A DNA stretch of 64,000 nt from Bin80 sp965203305 (GTDB lineage: Bacteria > Bacteroidota > Rhodothermia > Rhodothermales > Bin80), in assembly GCA_965203305.1 (NCBI GenBank), contig OZ241874.1, positions 1,178,001 to 1,242,000 on the forward strand, written 5' to 3'. The position numbers and the translations under genes are program-made. Positions 52,873 to 61,835 of this stretch are shown piece after piece. Position 1 is the stretch's first letter. Every line of letters begins with the position of its first letter. The notes under the pieces are model-generated. The model searched no databases and had not been told where the DNA came from. It saw nothing but the letters and a program-made list of their open reading frames with translations.

Positions 52873-53526
52873 ATGTTGAATTTGAGTACCATGTATATAT
52901 CCATGTCAGACGACCAGCTGGTAGAACATTTTGTAAACCGAGGAGATCAGATCGCCTTTCAGCAGTTGGTAAACCGTCACAAGGACCGGATCTATGGTTT
53001 CATTCTGGGGATGGTCTATGACGCTGAGTTGACCAACGATCTGTTTCAGGATACTTTTGTGAAGGTGCTTGATGTCATGCACCGTCGGCGGGGCGGATAT
53101 ACTCCGCAAGGCCGCTTTCTGGGATGGGTGTTAATGATTGCACGAAATGTCGTATACGATCATATGCGCAGTCGAAAAAAGTGGAAGGATCCTGCCAGTG
53201 ATGATGAGGACTACTGGGAGAACCTGCTGGATGATGCCAAACTTCCTGATGAACAGTTGCACGAAAAGGAGCGAAGTCAATGGCTGGATGAATGTATTGC
53301 GTCGTTGCCCCCCAAGCAGCGCGAGGTCGTACTGCTTCGTCAAGGTGACGAGTTGACCTTCCGGGAAATTGCAGAAATCACAGAGGTTTCCATTAACACC
53401 GTGCTGGGGCGCATGAGATATGCTCTGGTCCACCTGAGAAAGATGATAGATCAAGAATCACAACGCTACATGCCCAAAGCCAGTCCGTCGGGAAACGGGC
53501 AAGTACACAAGACGACGAATGCCTGA
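52873..53526 (+). CDS. ECF sigma factor (RpoE-like)
   Basis: 217 residues from the ATG at 52873; ATG 52891 or 52903 is also possible. Region 2: FQQLVNRHKDRIYGFILGM, NDLFQDTFVKVLDVM and GRFLGWVLMIARNVVYDHMR. Region 4: LPPKQREVVLLRQGDELTFR and EIAEITEVSINTVLGRMRYA. Typical sigma-70 ECF architecture. Its stop overlaps the start of the membrane-bound putative anti-sigma gene by 8 bases. The two secreted coiled-coil genes downstream are likely part of the regulon and operon. Confidence 0.92.
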   Translation: MLNLSTMYISMSDDQLVEHFVNRGDQIAFQQLVNRHKDRIYGFILGMVYDAELTNDLFQDTFVKVLDVMHRRRGGYTPQGRFLGWVLMIARNVVYDHMRSRKKWKDPASDDEDYWENLLDDAKLPDEQLHEKERSQWLDECIASLPPKQREVVLLRQGDELTFREIAEITEVSINTVLGRMRYALVHLRKMIDQESQRYMPKASPSGNGQVHKTTNA

Positions 53527-54091
53527 AAAAAGAGATACAAACATGGAGCAGCAACTTCTGCTCTTGCAACACCTCTATGGTGAAGAAGTCAGCGAAACCG
53601 AGGTGCGCAGGATTCTCGAAGATCCCGAGAATCAGTCCGAATATGAAGCTCTGAAAGGGGTGAAGCAAAAGCTGGAAAACCCTGCGCTGCGCAAGTCCGT
53701 TTCCGTACCAGAAGATGTAGTAAGACAGGTTTTTGCTACTGCTCGCTCCAGATCGTCTTACACTTGGCACCCGCCTGTTCGCCGTCCACGGCGGTCTGTT
53801 ATTTTGAGTGGTATAGGGGCATTTGTAACCTGTGCTGTTGCTCTTCTGGTATTGTTTCTGCCACGGGGGGAGGACCCTCCTTCGGAGATCAACCAGATAC
53901 CGGATACGGTGGAGTTGCAGTGGGATGACACGCAGGAACGCATTGAAATGCAACAGGCACTTAGCATTGTACGTCAGCGAACCAGCCCCGATTTATGGGA
54001 TGAGTCTCAGGTCATGAAGCTGGATTCACTCCAGAATATTTTAAATACCGGCCGGCTTGGCGTAGAAACTGTCAGCACCAGTCCCCAATAA
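53519..54091 (+). CDS. Putative anti-sigma factor with one transmembrane segment
   Basis: 190 residues. Cytosolic N-terminal part (about 1-95, helical, with LEDPENQSEYEALKGVKQKL), one TM segment (about 101-120, GIGAFVTCAVALLVLFL) and a periplasmic tail of about 65 residues. Overlap with the ECF sigma gene and this topology make an anti-sigma role likely. The N-terminus lacks a clear ZAS zinc motif. Second possible start at ATG 53543. Confidence 0.75.
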   Translation: MPEKRDTNMEQQLLLLQHLYGEEVSETEVRRILEDPENQSEYEALKGVKQKLENPALRKSVSVPEDVVRQVFATARSRSSYTWHPPVRRPRRSVILSGIGAFVTCAVALLVLFLPRGEDPPSEINQIPDTVELQWDDTQERIEMQQALSIVRQRTSPDLWDESQVMKLDSLQNILNTGRLGVETVSTSPQ

Positions 54092-54107
54092 ACCAAATCA
54101 GCCTACA

Positions 54108-54995
54108 ATGAAACCGATACATTATACATGCTGTCTGTTATTGATTGCTCTGACTGTGCTCACCACGGCCAGTGTTCAGTCTCAGTCTATCCTGTTTGAA
54201 AGATCCAGAGGAAAACTGAGAGTCAATGGGGAGGTCATCAGGGCAAAAGATTTGCCAGAAAGCCTCCCGGATATGGAAAAAGCAGCTTTCAGCATGCGGA
54301 TGACGGGGCCTTTTCCCATGCGGGTTGAAATTAATGGCATTCCCTACGAGGTGTGGGAAGACAGCATCACGGAGGGAGGCACAAGCGGAAATGTCCATTT
54401 CAGGATGTCAATGGAAGCAGACGGTACGTTCTCCATTGCTTCGTCAGCTTCCGCAGACTTGCATGGGCTTGCAAGCACGCTGTCTCAAGAGATTGAAGGT
54501 GCATTTACGTCTATTGCCGAGATGGGACTCTGGGATTCGCTGGGAAGTGCCCTGCACTCATTTGCACATTTGCAGGGGGATGATTTTGATTTTGAGGTTC
54601 CATCCAGTTTATCTCAAATGCCTCAGCGTATGGCTCCCATGCGGAGGGACGCGACGAGAATGCTGGAATTTTCCAACTACTTGACAAGTGTGAGGGATGC
54701 TGGCGGAGAGCTGTTTGAGCTATTGAGGCATGAGTGGAGAGAGGAAGCAGAGGCCGCCGAACTGGCAAGGAAAATTCGAAGGCTTGAGCGGGGTGCTGAT
54801 CGTGAGGAAGCCATTGAGGCACTGAGAAGGAAGCTGGAGGAAATCTTTTCAATGAAACAGGAAAACCGGCGCATGGAGATTAAACATCTGGAAATGGAAC
54901 TAGAGAGAATGGAAGAGCGGTTAAGGGAAAGATCGGAAGCAAAGGATCGTCTAATTGATGCGCGCCTGGATGAACTCTTGGAGAGCAGCGAATAG
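54108..54995 (+). CDS. Secreted coiled-coil protein of the ECF operon, paralogue 1
   Basis: 295 residues. Signal peptide (MKPIHYTCCLLLIALTVLT, cleavage near VQSQS). A central mixed region (about 30-190) follows. The C-terminal about 100 residues are highly charged coiled coil ending KDRLIDARLDELLES. The same block (RRKLEEIFSMKQENRRMEI and so on) recurs in the next gene, so the two are paralogues. No known domain was recognised; periplasmic metal/stress sensors of the CpxP/Spy type are an analogy only. Probably controlled by the sigma factor two genes upstream. Confidence 0.78.
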   Translation: MKPIHYTCCLLLIALTVLTTASVQSQSILFERSRGKLRVNGEVIRAKDLPESLPDMEKAAFSMRMTGPFPMRVEINGIPYEVWEDSITEGGTSGNVHFRMSMEADGTFSIASSASADLHGLASTLSQEIEGAFTSIAEMGLWDSLGSALHSFAHLQGDDFDFEVPSSLSQMPQRMAPMRRDATRMLEFSNYLTSVRDAGGELFELLRHEWREEAEAAELARKIRRLERGADREEAIEALRRKLEEIFSMKQENRRMEIKHLEMELERMEERLRERSEAKDRLIDARLDELLESSE

Positions 54996-55050
54996 AGAGG
55001 GCATCAGGCACTACATCCATATGTGCTGAAGCACACAAACCATCATTGCG

Positions 55051-55701
55051 ATGAACTCCAGAATCATATTCGTTTTTCTGCTTGCTCTGATCGTATTTAC
55101 AAACAGAAAAGCCGAGGCACAACGGGATTCAGTTAAAGTAAAACATGAAGTGATTGTGGAATCAGCGGGGGACACTTTGATCATCGTATCTCCTGGCCAC
55201 GGGGAAATAGATCACGGTATGGGGCAGATACGCATAGAGCGTGAAGTCATGATCAATTCCGATGGAGATACGACGATGATTGCCAATGTAATGAGGCATC
55301 CCATGATTCGGGGACGACACTATGGTAAAGGCAGTCACCGGATGCGTTACAGATCTGGACAGGCTAGGGGAAAGCGGCATGGAAGACATCATGTGGGTTC
55401 GGAACATGAAGGCAGAAGAGAGTTGCAGAAAATGGAAGCAGAAGCCAGCCGCTTGGCCCGGAAGTTGAGTGAAGCGGATGAGTCATCATATCAGGAAATG
55501 GAACAGGAACTGCGAGTTCATCTGGAGAAGATATTTGACCACAAGCAGGCCATGGATCGAGAGAGGATAGACCGGGAACGCAGTGATCTGGAGGCACGGA
55601 GCAGAACGATGGAGGATCGTCAGGAAAACAGAGACACGATTATTGAAGACCGGATCAATCAGCTTCTTGGCCGGGGCTCATCCTATCGCTGGTCGCCATA
55701 A
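55051..55701 (+). CDS. Secreted coiled-coil protein of the ECF operon, paralogue 2
   Basis: 216 residues. Signal peptide (MNSRIIFVFLLALIVFT, cleavage near AEAQ). The centre (about 80-125) is rich in His, Arg and Gly (HRMRYRSGQARGKRHGRHH), possibly metal-binding. The C-terminal coiled coil (about 125-205) repeats the pattern of paralogue 1: EQELRVHLEKIFDHKQ and ending DRINQLLG. Function unknown. Last recognised gene of the ECF operon; no terminator seen before apt. Confidence 0.78.
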   Translation: MNSRIIFVFLLALIVFTNRKAEAQRDSVKVKHEVIVESAGDTLIIVSPGHGEIDHGMGQIRIEREVMINSDGDTTMIANVMRHPMIRGRHYGKGSHRMRYRSGQARGKRHGRHHVGSEHEGRRELQKMEAEASRLARKLSEADESSYQEMEQELRVHLEKIFDHKQAMDRERIDRERSDLEARSRTMEDRQENRDTIIEDRINQLLGRGSSYRWSP

Positions 55702-55874
55702 CCGCTCTGTTTCTCTGGTCTCTGGACAGAAAAGACTGCCCCGATTTAGCATATTCTGCGGGGACAGATGTACCAACACTGATGCGGGGGAATATTCTTT
55801 TCCGATTGATTGTGTAACGGGGCATTAATTCCCTTATATTGGGGGCTTTGAACCTCTTCCGTCAACCCCTGATC

Positions 55875-56402
55875 ATGCACCCCGCTGAAGTACTCCGAAA
55901 AGCTGTTCGTACCGTCCCGGATTTTCCCAAGCCGGGAATTGAATTCAGGGACATTACGCCAATCCTGTCCGAGATTTCTCTCCTGAAACTGGCGGTACAG
56001 CAGCTGGCCCTTCCATTTCGGGGAAGCAATATAAGCAAAGTGGTCGGAGTGGAGTCCAGAGGATTCGTCATGGCACCTATGCTTGCTCTTGAACTGGGGG
56101 CCGGTTTCATACCTGTCAGAAAAGAGGGCAGACTGCCGCGAAAGACATACAGCGTTTCATACGATCTTGAGTATGGTTCCGGCACGGTGGAGATGCACAT
56201 TGGTTCTGTATGTCCAAGTGATTGCGTATTGATCCATGATGATGTACTGGCTACGGGCGGTACGGCGGCTGCCGTAGAGGATTTGGTGGAGCAGAGCGGG
56301 GGAGAGATTGTCGGGCTGTCATTTCTGCTTGAGCTCTCCCATCTGGAAGGCAGAACAAAATTGCGCCACAGGGATATGATCCACTCGGTCATCCAGTTCT
56401 AG
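55875..56402 (+). CDS. apt: Adenine phosphoribosyltransferase
   Basis: 175 residues from the ATG at 55875; an earlier non-ATG start at 55839 is unlikely. PDFPKPGIEFRDITPIL is the conserved APRT opening, GVESRGFVMAPMLALELGAG follows, then RKEGRLPRKT and the PRPP-binding VLIHDDVLATGGTAAA. Converts adenine + PRPP to AMP. Length normal. Confidence 0.96.
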   Translation: MHPAEVLRKAVRTVPDFPKPGIEFRDITPILSEISLLKLAVQQLALPFRGSNISKVVGVESRGFVMAPMLALELGAGFIPVRKEGRLPRKTYSVSYDLEYGSGTVEMHIGSVCPSDCVLIHDDVLATGGTAAAVEDLVEQSGGEIVGLSFLLELSHLEGRTKLRHRDMIHSVIQF

Positions 56403-56473
56403 ATACTCCTGATGCAGGCGGATACCAGCCTCTTCAGAACGAGCAAGAGAACTAGGGTATAGCAATACTCAGC

Positions 56474-57184
56474 TTGTGTCATGCAAGCACCTGTGTTGTG
56501 TATCAGGTTGGGTTTCCGTCAATAGTGGATCTGCCACAGGAAAAGAAAGACAGCGAGCAAGAGCCAAACGTGAAGAAAGAGGCTCTAGCTTGCATCATTT
56601 CTGACTATAATGCACAGTATGGCACCAATTACGGGATCAGCGAATTTGACCCATACTACCAGAACATCCAGAAACGTATCAAGGATCACGAATACACGAT
56701 TGAGGTGCATCCACGCGAAAAAAGAATTGATATCGTGATCGTAGTGGATATGCTGCTGACAGGTTTTGATGCCCGCTATCTCAATACTCTATATGTGGAC
56801 AAGAATCTGCGGCATCATGGACTAATTCAGGCATTTTCACGAACCAACAGGGTGCTCAATCGCACCAAGCCTTACGGCAGCATTTTGGATTTTCGATATC
56901 AGGAAGAGGCTGTAAACGATGCCATAACGTTGTTTTCTGGCGAAGACTTGAGCAGAGCAAAGGAAGTATGGCTTGTTGATTCAGCTTCCAAAGTAGTTGA
57001 GAAATTTGAGGGGGCTGTGCCCGAGATCAGGCCCTTTATGGGGTCCCACAACCTTGAATGTGAACCGCCGCAGGTGGCAAATCTCAAAGGAGGCATGGTT
57101 CGCGCTGAGTTCATCCGTCATTTACATTTTAGGGAAATACAGTCCAAGAGACGCGAAATATCGGGGTTGTCTTCTCATGAATGA
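56474..57184 (+). pseudogene. hsdR: Type I restriction enzyme HsdR, C-terminal fragment
   Basis: A 236-codon frame. From about codon 35 it matches the end of the HsdR helicase core: ISDYNAQYGTNY, IVVDMLLTGFDARYLNTLYV, LIQAFSRTNRVLN (motif VI) and NLKGGMVRAEFI. The N-terminal nuclease and the first helicase domain (several hundred residues) are missing, and there is no match before codon 30, so the upstream junction (near 56520-56580) is a deletion scar. The C-terminus is also shorter than normal. It cannot cut DNA. It overlaps hsdS by 8 bases. Confidence 0.88.
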
Positions 57185-58373
57185 ATCCAAGAAAGGAAGG
57201 TTGGTGCCCAGACTGAGATTTAAGGATGATGAGGGAAAAGAATATCCAGAGTGGAAAGCAAAACGGTTCTTTGATGTCGCCATGAAAGTGAGCGATAGTC
57301 ACACATCAGCAATTGACGGAGAGTATTTTGCATGTATTGAACTGGAGAGTCTGGAGTCTGGAACAGGACGGTTACTCAAGACTTTTAGCTCGGCTGGGAA
57401 GAAGAGCACTAAAACAAAATTTCGGAAAGGAGATGTGCTTTTCGGGAAGTTGCGTCCTTATCTCAGGAAGTATTATCTGGCCACATTTGACGGAGTTTGT
57501 ACCTCCGAAATATGGGTGATTCGCCCCAAAGCCATATCCAGTCAATTTCTTTACTACATTGTGCAATCACCATCATTCAGCCAAGTCGCAGATATTCAGT
57601 CTGGTACTAGGATGCCCCGTTCAGACTGGAATTTGGTTTCACAAGCCACCTTCGGAATTCCTTCCCTCAAAGAGCAGCAAAAAATTGCCGACTGCCTGTC
57701 TTGCTTTGATGAATTGATCTCTATACAGTCTCAGAAAGTGGAGCTCCTGAAAACCTACAAGAAGGGGCTAATGCAGCAGCTATTTCCCAAAGAAGGGGAA
57801 ATGACACCTCGGTTGCGATTTCCTGAGTTTCGGGATGCAGGAGAATGGGAAGCTAGCAGACTGTCTGAACTGGTATCAACAGTAACGCCACCCCAAAGAA
57901 TACCCTCTAGGAGTTACCTGACAGAAGGCCGATATCCAGTTATTGACCAGTCGCAAGATCTCATTTGCGGTTGGACCAATGACGTTGAAGCATTAGTAAC
58001 TACCCCCTTACCTTTGGTTATTTTCGGAGACCATACATGCGCCTTGAAGATTGTTGAAAAACCTTTTGCCCAAGGGGCAGATGGGATAAAGATATTAAAA
58101 ACAAACGAGGCAATAGATTCTCGCTATCTCTATCAGTTTCTGAAATTCAGTCCAGTAGTACCAGAGGGTTACAAGAGACATTTTTCAGCTCTCAAAAGAA
58201 AGAATATCTTTTTCCCTCCAAGGGAATCCAGAGAGCAGCAAAAGATCGCTGACTGTCTGTCTTCCTTTGATGAGTTGATATTTGTCCAGTCCCGGAAAGT
58301 GGACCTCCTGAAAACTTACAAGAAAGGACTGATGCAGCAACTATTTCCGAGCCCAGATGGGGTATGCGTATGA
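57177..58373 (+). CDS. hsdS: Type I restriction specificity subunit HsdS
   Basis: 398 residues from the ATG at 57177; the frame is open from 56997. Two target-recognition halves, each starting with an LRF motif (VPRLRFKDDEGKEYPEW and TPRLRFPEFRDAGEWEA) and ending with a helical spacer (EQQKIADCLSCFDELI to GLMQQLFP and EQQKIADCLSSFDELI to GLMQQLFP). The two spacers are nearly identical in DNA (about 57670-57790 and 58240-58352). HsdS sets the DNA site of HsdM/HsdR complexes. No hsdM is present in the window and hsdR is a fragment, so this is an orphan here, though intact. Confidence 0.92.
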   Translation: MNESKKGRLVPRLRFKDDEGKEYPEWKAKRFFDVAMKVSDSHTSAIDGEYFACIELESLESGTGRLLKTFSSAGKKSTKTKFRKGDVLFGKLRPYLRKYYLATFDGVCTSEIWVIRPKAISSQFLYYIVQSPSFSQVADIQSGTRMPRSDWNLVSQATFGIPSLKEQQKIADCLSCFDELISIQSQKVELLKTYKKGLMQQLFPKEGEMTPRLRFPEFRDAGEWEASRLSELVSTVTPPQRIPSRSYLTEGRYPVIDQSQDLICGWTNDVEALVTTPLPLVIFGDHTCALKIVEKPFAQGADGIKILKTNEAIDSRYLYQFLKFSPVVPEGYKRHFSALKRKNIFFPPRESREQQKIADCLSSFDELIFVQSRKVDLLKTYKKGLMQQLFPSPDGVCV

Positions 58374-58666
58374 GCAGTAATTCAATGGAAACCTATACCG
58401 ATCTTAATAAAATCGCTACCTCTCTCCGCGAAAAACTGGAAAATAAAAAATGTATCCTTCTTTTTGCCCATAATCATGTCGGCAAAACCCGTCTCTCCAT
58501 GGAGTTCAAGAACATAGGCAAAAAGGAAAACGGTACCCCAGACACGCTGTACTTTAATTCTTTCACTGGCATGGTGCTATGCCCATCCGCCATTCACCGG
58601 GCAGACTCTCGGTGTGCTTTGCCGGAAAAACGGCGCAGAACGAAGAGAACAGCCACCATGATCTGA
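58370..58666 (+). pseudogene. Truncated AAA/P-loop protein of a type I R-M locus
   Basis: About 98 codons from the ATG at 58370, overlapping the hsdS stop as ATGA. The start (TDLNKIATSLREKLENKKCI) and LLFAHNHVGKTRLSMEF look like a P-loop NTPase seen beside type I R-M genes (the usual loop is N-G-x-G-K-T; here NHVGKT). After TLYFNSFTG, near 58570, the sequence becomes unrelated and stops at 58666, so most of the protein was deleted. The following 174 bases (58667-58840) hold nothing recognised apart from an imperfect CATGGACTACG inverted repeat. Confidence 0.7.
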
Positions 58667-58840
58667 CCTGCGAAGTCGCTGGAACCCATGGACTACGAAA
58701 AAATCATCCCAAAAAAGGGAACAGGGGAGCTGTGTCCGATTGTTGAACTACGCTGTGGCAAACTAGCGCCTAGACAGCTCCGTAGTCATGGACTTTCGGG
58801 CAGATACGTTTGAAGCGTCATCCCCCGTTCAGAAATTTGC

Positions 58841-60295
58841 TCACGCCTGATCTGAAGAGTCCTGTGATTCATCTCGAATTTCTTCATACCGCCTCTGTGC
58901 ACGTTCTTCTGCATCTTCTGCGAGAGCTTCATTTCTCATCCAACCAGTTTTTCTGTTCTCCTTGCGCAGCCCAGGGAGTGTAAAGGTATTGGATTTGCGG
59001 CGATTACACGGACCGCACAGTAGAATGCGATTGGAGATGTCATTTGCTCCCCGGCTTGATCGGGGCAGAATGTGATCCAGTTGCATGTACTCCGACTCCA
59101 GCTTTCGCCCGCACCCAGCACAAGCAACCAGTCCATTGCTTTTCTGAGCCTCTGCCAGCTCCTGAAACATCTCTTTATGAGAGAGTTTTTGCCACGGTGC
59201 CAGTGGTATATTTCGCCCATAAATGGGTTCCAGATAAGGCACTGCCACCGCAAGTTTATCCTCGGTTCTTTCGGGGGACCGATTCGTGAATGTCATATCC
59301 TTGTAGAAAAGCCATCCTTGATCAACCTGTTCTCCTTGCGTCAGCATGCCTTTCTTGTCCATATTTTTGAGAAGTACTTCTTTTGATCCCTCCCATATGT
59401 CAATTCCTGCCCAGTGCCTCTTGAGTATTTCTGCTGCAATACAGGTCGTGGCACACCCAGCAAAGGGGTCTAGGACAATATCTCCCGGGTTGGTAGAGGC
59501 CTGTATGATGCGCTGGTAAAGTTTGATCGGCTTTTGCGTGGGCCACCCAACTCGCTCTGCATTGTTTCTGTACAGGGGGGTAATGTCGGCATTCTTGTTT
59601 AATCCATACTCTACCCACCAGTCTCTCATTTTCACATATCTGTACTTTCCTATATCATCCCGCTGGACTCCAAGTCTTTTCCCGCTTTTTGTATGAGGCT
59701 CAGGAAGAGTTCTAGTATAACTGATTTCTTTTTGTTCGTTAAACAGATGTTTTCCTTTACACTTTACGTAGAACAGGATTACATCATGCTTGCTCGCAAA
59801 TTTCCCACCCTTATTTCTGGGAGTGCCCCCTGTTTTGTAGCACCAGATGATCTGGTTTCCGAAATTTCTGTGGCCAAAGATTACATCCATCAACATCTTG
59901 AGATAGTGAGCAGCGGTGGGATCGCAGTGCAGGTAGATGCTGCCTGTGGGCTTCAGTATACGATGCATCTCTACGAGGCGAACCGCCATGAAACACAGGT
60001 ATGCCCCCATACTGTCCGAGTGTGCATACCGTGCAGATTCAATTGCCTCGTGAAGTGCAGGATGATCATCCTTCAGTTGATCTACCCAAGACTCGTGAAC
60101 ATCTTTCTTCCAGCCCCAGCGATCCTGGAACTTGGCTCCCTCAGCAAGACTGCCAGGAGTCGCGTGAAAATCACGTCCCTTCTTGAAGGGCGGGTCCGTG
60201 GCGATCAGATCCACGGTCTCCGAATTCATCCCTCGCATGACATGCAGATTGTCACGCTGGAAGAGTGTACGATTTTTCCAGTTGGGGGTGCTCAT
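58841..60295 (-). CDS. DNA methyltransferase fused to an HNH endonuclease domain
   Basis: 484 residues. Methyltransferase (about 1-330) of the beta class: catalytic DPPF (34-37) comes before the SAM-binding DPFAG (276-280), with WCYKTGGTPRNKGGKFASKHD in between. C-terminal HNH nuclease (about 390-435): CAGCGRKLE (Cys392, Cys395), LDHILP (Asp407-His408), Asn422 and CGPC (Cys427, Cys430), i.e. a zinc-bound HNH fold. An acidic tail follows. The enzyme could both modify and cut, as a one-gene restriction-modification system, or the HNH could act on unmodified DNA. The gene is intact and convergent with the type I remnant. Confidence 0.9.
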   Translation of the reverse strand: MSTPNWKNRTLFQRDNLHVMRGMNSETVDLIATDPPFKKGRDFHATPGSLAEGAKFQDRWGWKKDVHESWVDQLKDDHPALHEAIESARYAHSDSMGAYLCFMAVRLVEMHRILKPTGSIYLHCDPTAAHYLKMLMDVIFGHRNFGNQIIWCYKTGGTPRNKGGKFASKHDVILFYVKCKGKHLFNEQKEISYTRTLPEPHTKSGKRLGVQRDDIGKYRYVKMRDWWVEYGLNKNADITPLYRNNAERVGWPTQKPIKLYQRIIQASTNPGDIVLDPFAGCATTCIAAEILKRHWAGIDIWEGSKEVLLKNMDKKGMLTQGEQVDQGWLFYKDMTFTNRSPERTEDKLAVAVPYLEPIYGRNIPLAPWQKLSHKEMFQELAEAQKSNGLVACAGCGRKLESEYMQLDHILPRSSRGANDISNRILLCGPCNRRKSNTFTLPGLRKENRKTGWMRNEALAEDAEERAQRRYEEIRDESQDSSDQA

Positions 60296-60530
60296 GCGGA
60301 TAAAGATATACCAACAATGTTTTAAATATCAAGAAAAAAGCACTCGCCAGCACTTGCGAATAGACTGCTTAGATGCCCGTGCCGGAATGAGCAGAAAGCA
60401 AAGCAGAGGTTGTAGATTCTTGGATTGAATACGTTCGCACCAATTTTTCAGGATACTTGAAATTTTGGGCCTTCAACAAATTTAGTGGAGGCAACCTAAA
60501 ACTGGCTGGTGGTTTAAATGAGTTTCGGAT

Positions 60531-60929
60531 ATGTTGGTTGCTGTCTTTCGCCTGCCGGTTCTGTATGCAAGTTTTATAGACAAGAAACTCCTTGCAATTA
60601 ATGTTGGGAATTTTGTTCAGGAAGTACTCAATCGTTCTCAGCGTCCCGATCTGTCGCATGCAGATATCGTAGAAGAAATCAATTTGATTCATCAAACATT
60701 GACTGACAGGTGGCTGATATGTTACGGAAAAGACATGACTGAAGTCTTGTCAATTGGTTTGCAAAATGCGCTTGGCACGAAAAAAGCGCAAGAAGTGAAG
60801 CCTGACATGATCAGGAAAGATCTAAGACTCGCATTCCACAGGGACGATATGAACATGTCAAGGCTGGGACAGGACCTTGCTGACTGGGAAGCAAGAAATC
60901 CTGAATACGAAGTACTTTCCCGAGTTTAG
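60531..60929 (+). CDS. Unknown protein
   Basis: 132 codons; the N-terminal 15 look non-native and the true start may be further in. Helical, charged (DIVEEINLIHQTLTDRWLIC and DMIRKDLRLAFHRDDMNMS). No domain recognised. It lies between the methyltransferase-HNH gene and the SDR gene, with a 235-base empty gap before it. It could be a small conserved gene or the remnant of a larger one. Confidence 0.45.
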   Translation: MLVAVFRLPVLYASFIDKKLLAINVGNFVQEVLNRSQRPDLSHADIVEEINLIHQTLTDRWLICYGKDMTEVLSIGLQNALGTKKAQEVKPDMIRKDLRLAFHRDDMNMSRLGQDLADWEARNPEYEVLSRV

Positions 60930-61021
60930 AGTGTGAATTTGCAACACAGGGGACACTCTAGGAACCTGAACTGGATAAACGGAATTTACCTCGCCGGTGC
61001 CTTGTACATAAACATCAAGCA

Positions 61022-61834
61022 ATGGATTTTGGACTTCAGGGAAAATCAGCATTTATAGCCGGGGCTAGTAGTGGACTTGGACTAGCAGCCGCTACTTCAC
61101 TGGCACAAGAAGGGTGTAATGTAACCATCTGTTCTCGTGATCAAACCAGAATTAATGATGCGGCAGAGGCAATCCTGAAGAATAAGTGGGCTGACTCCAA
61201 AAGGATTTTTCCGGTGGAGTGTGATGTGACCAAAGAAGAACAGATTCGCGAGGCCATCCAGAAATCCGTCCAAAAATTTGGACACCTGCATATCCTTTTG
61301 ACAAATGCTGGTGGACCCAAGACGGGGCTGATAGATGATTTCAGTGAAGAAGACTGGAGAGACGGGATTGAGCTGAACCTCGTGAGCACAATAAACCTGT
61401 GTCGCCATGCACTGCCACATTTGCGCAAAGCCGCACAGCAGGATGGACACGCCAGAATCCTGATGCTTACCTCAATCGCAGCCAAGCAGCCAATCAGTTC
61501 GCTTTATCTCTCCAATACATCCAGGGCTGGAGTACAGGGGTTTGCAAAGACACTGTCTGAGGAGGTCGGGAAAGACGGGATCACGGTAAACACGCTTCTG
61601 CCCGGGTTCACCCGAACCGAACGGCTTCAGCATCTGGTAGATTATCTGGTCAGTCAAGAGGGAAAAACAAGCGAACAGGTGGAAGAAGGATGGGCCTCCC
61701 AAGCCTCCCTGAATCGACTGGGGGAGCCTTGGGAATTTGCTGCCGCTGCAACATTTCTGGCAAGCAAACAGGCTGGATTTATTACAGGTGTGGCTTTGCC
61801 CGTTGATGGCGGGTACTCCAAGCATGTACTCTAG
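61022..61834 (+). CDS. Short-chain dehydrogenase/reductase (SDR), atypical active site
   Basis: 270 residues. Rossmann motif GASSGLGLA (about 14-22), LLTNAGG for NNAG, and C-terminal FLASKQAGFITG with LPVDGGY. The conserved YxxxK is missing: the region after LTSIAAKQPI reads LYLSNTSRAGVQGFA, the same Asn/Arg-containing version found in a known SDR subgroup. It may therefore be non-catalytic or use another mechanism. Cytosolic. It ends one base before mnmA, so it is co-transcribed. Confidence 0.88.
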   Translation: MDFGLQGKSAFIAGASSGLGLAAATSLAQEGCNVTICSRDQTRINDAAEAILKNKWADSKRIFPVECDVTKEEQIREAIQKSVQKFGHLHILLTNAGGPKTGLIDDFSEEDWRDGIELNLVSTINLCRHALPHLRKAAQQDGHARILMLTSIAAKQPISSLYLSNTSRAGVQGFAKTLSEEVGKDGITVNTLLPGFTRTERLQHLVDYLVSQEGKTSEQVEEGWASQASLNRLGEPWEFAAAATFLASKQAGFITGVALPVDGGYSKHVL

Positions 61835-61835
61835 G

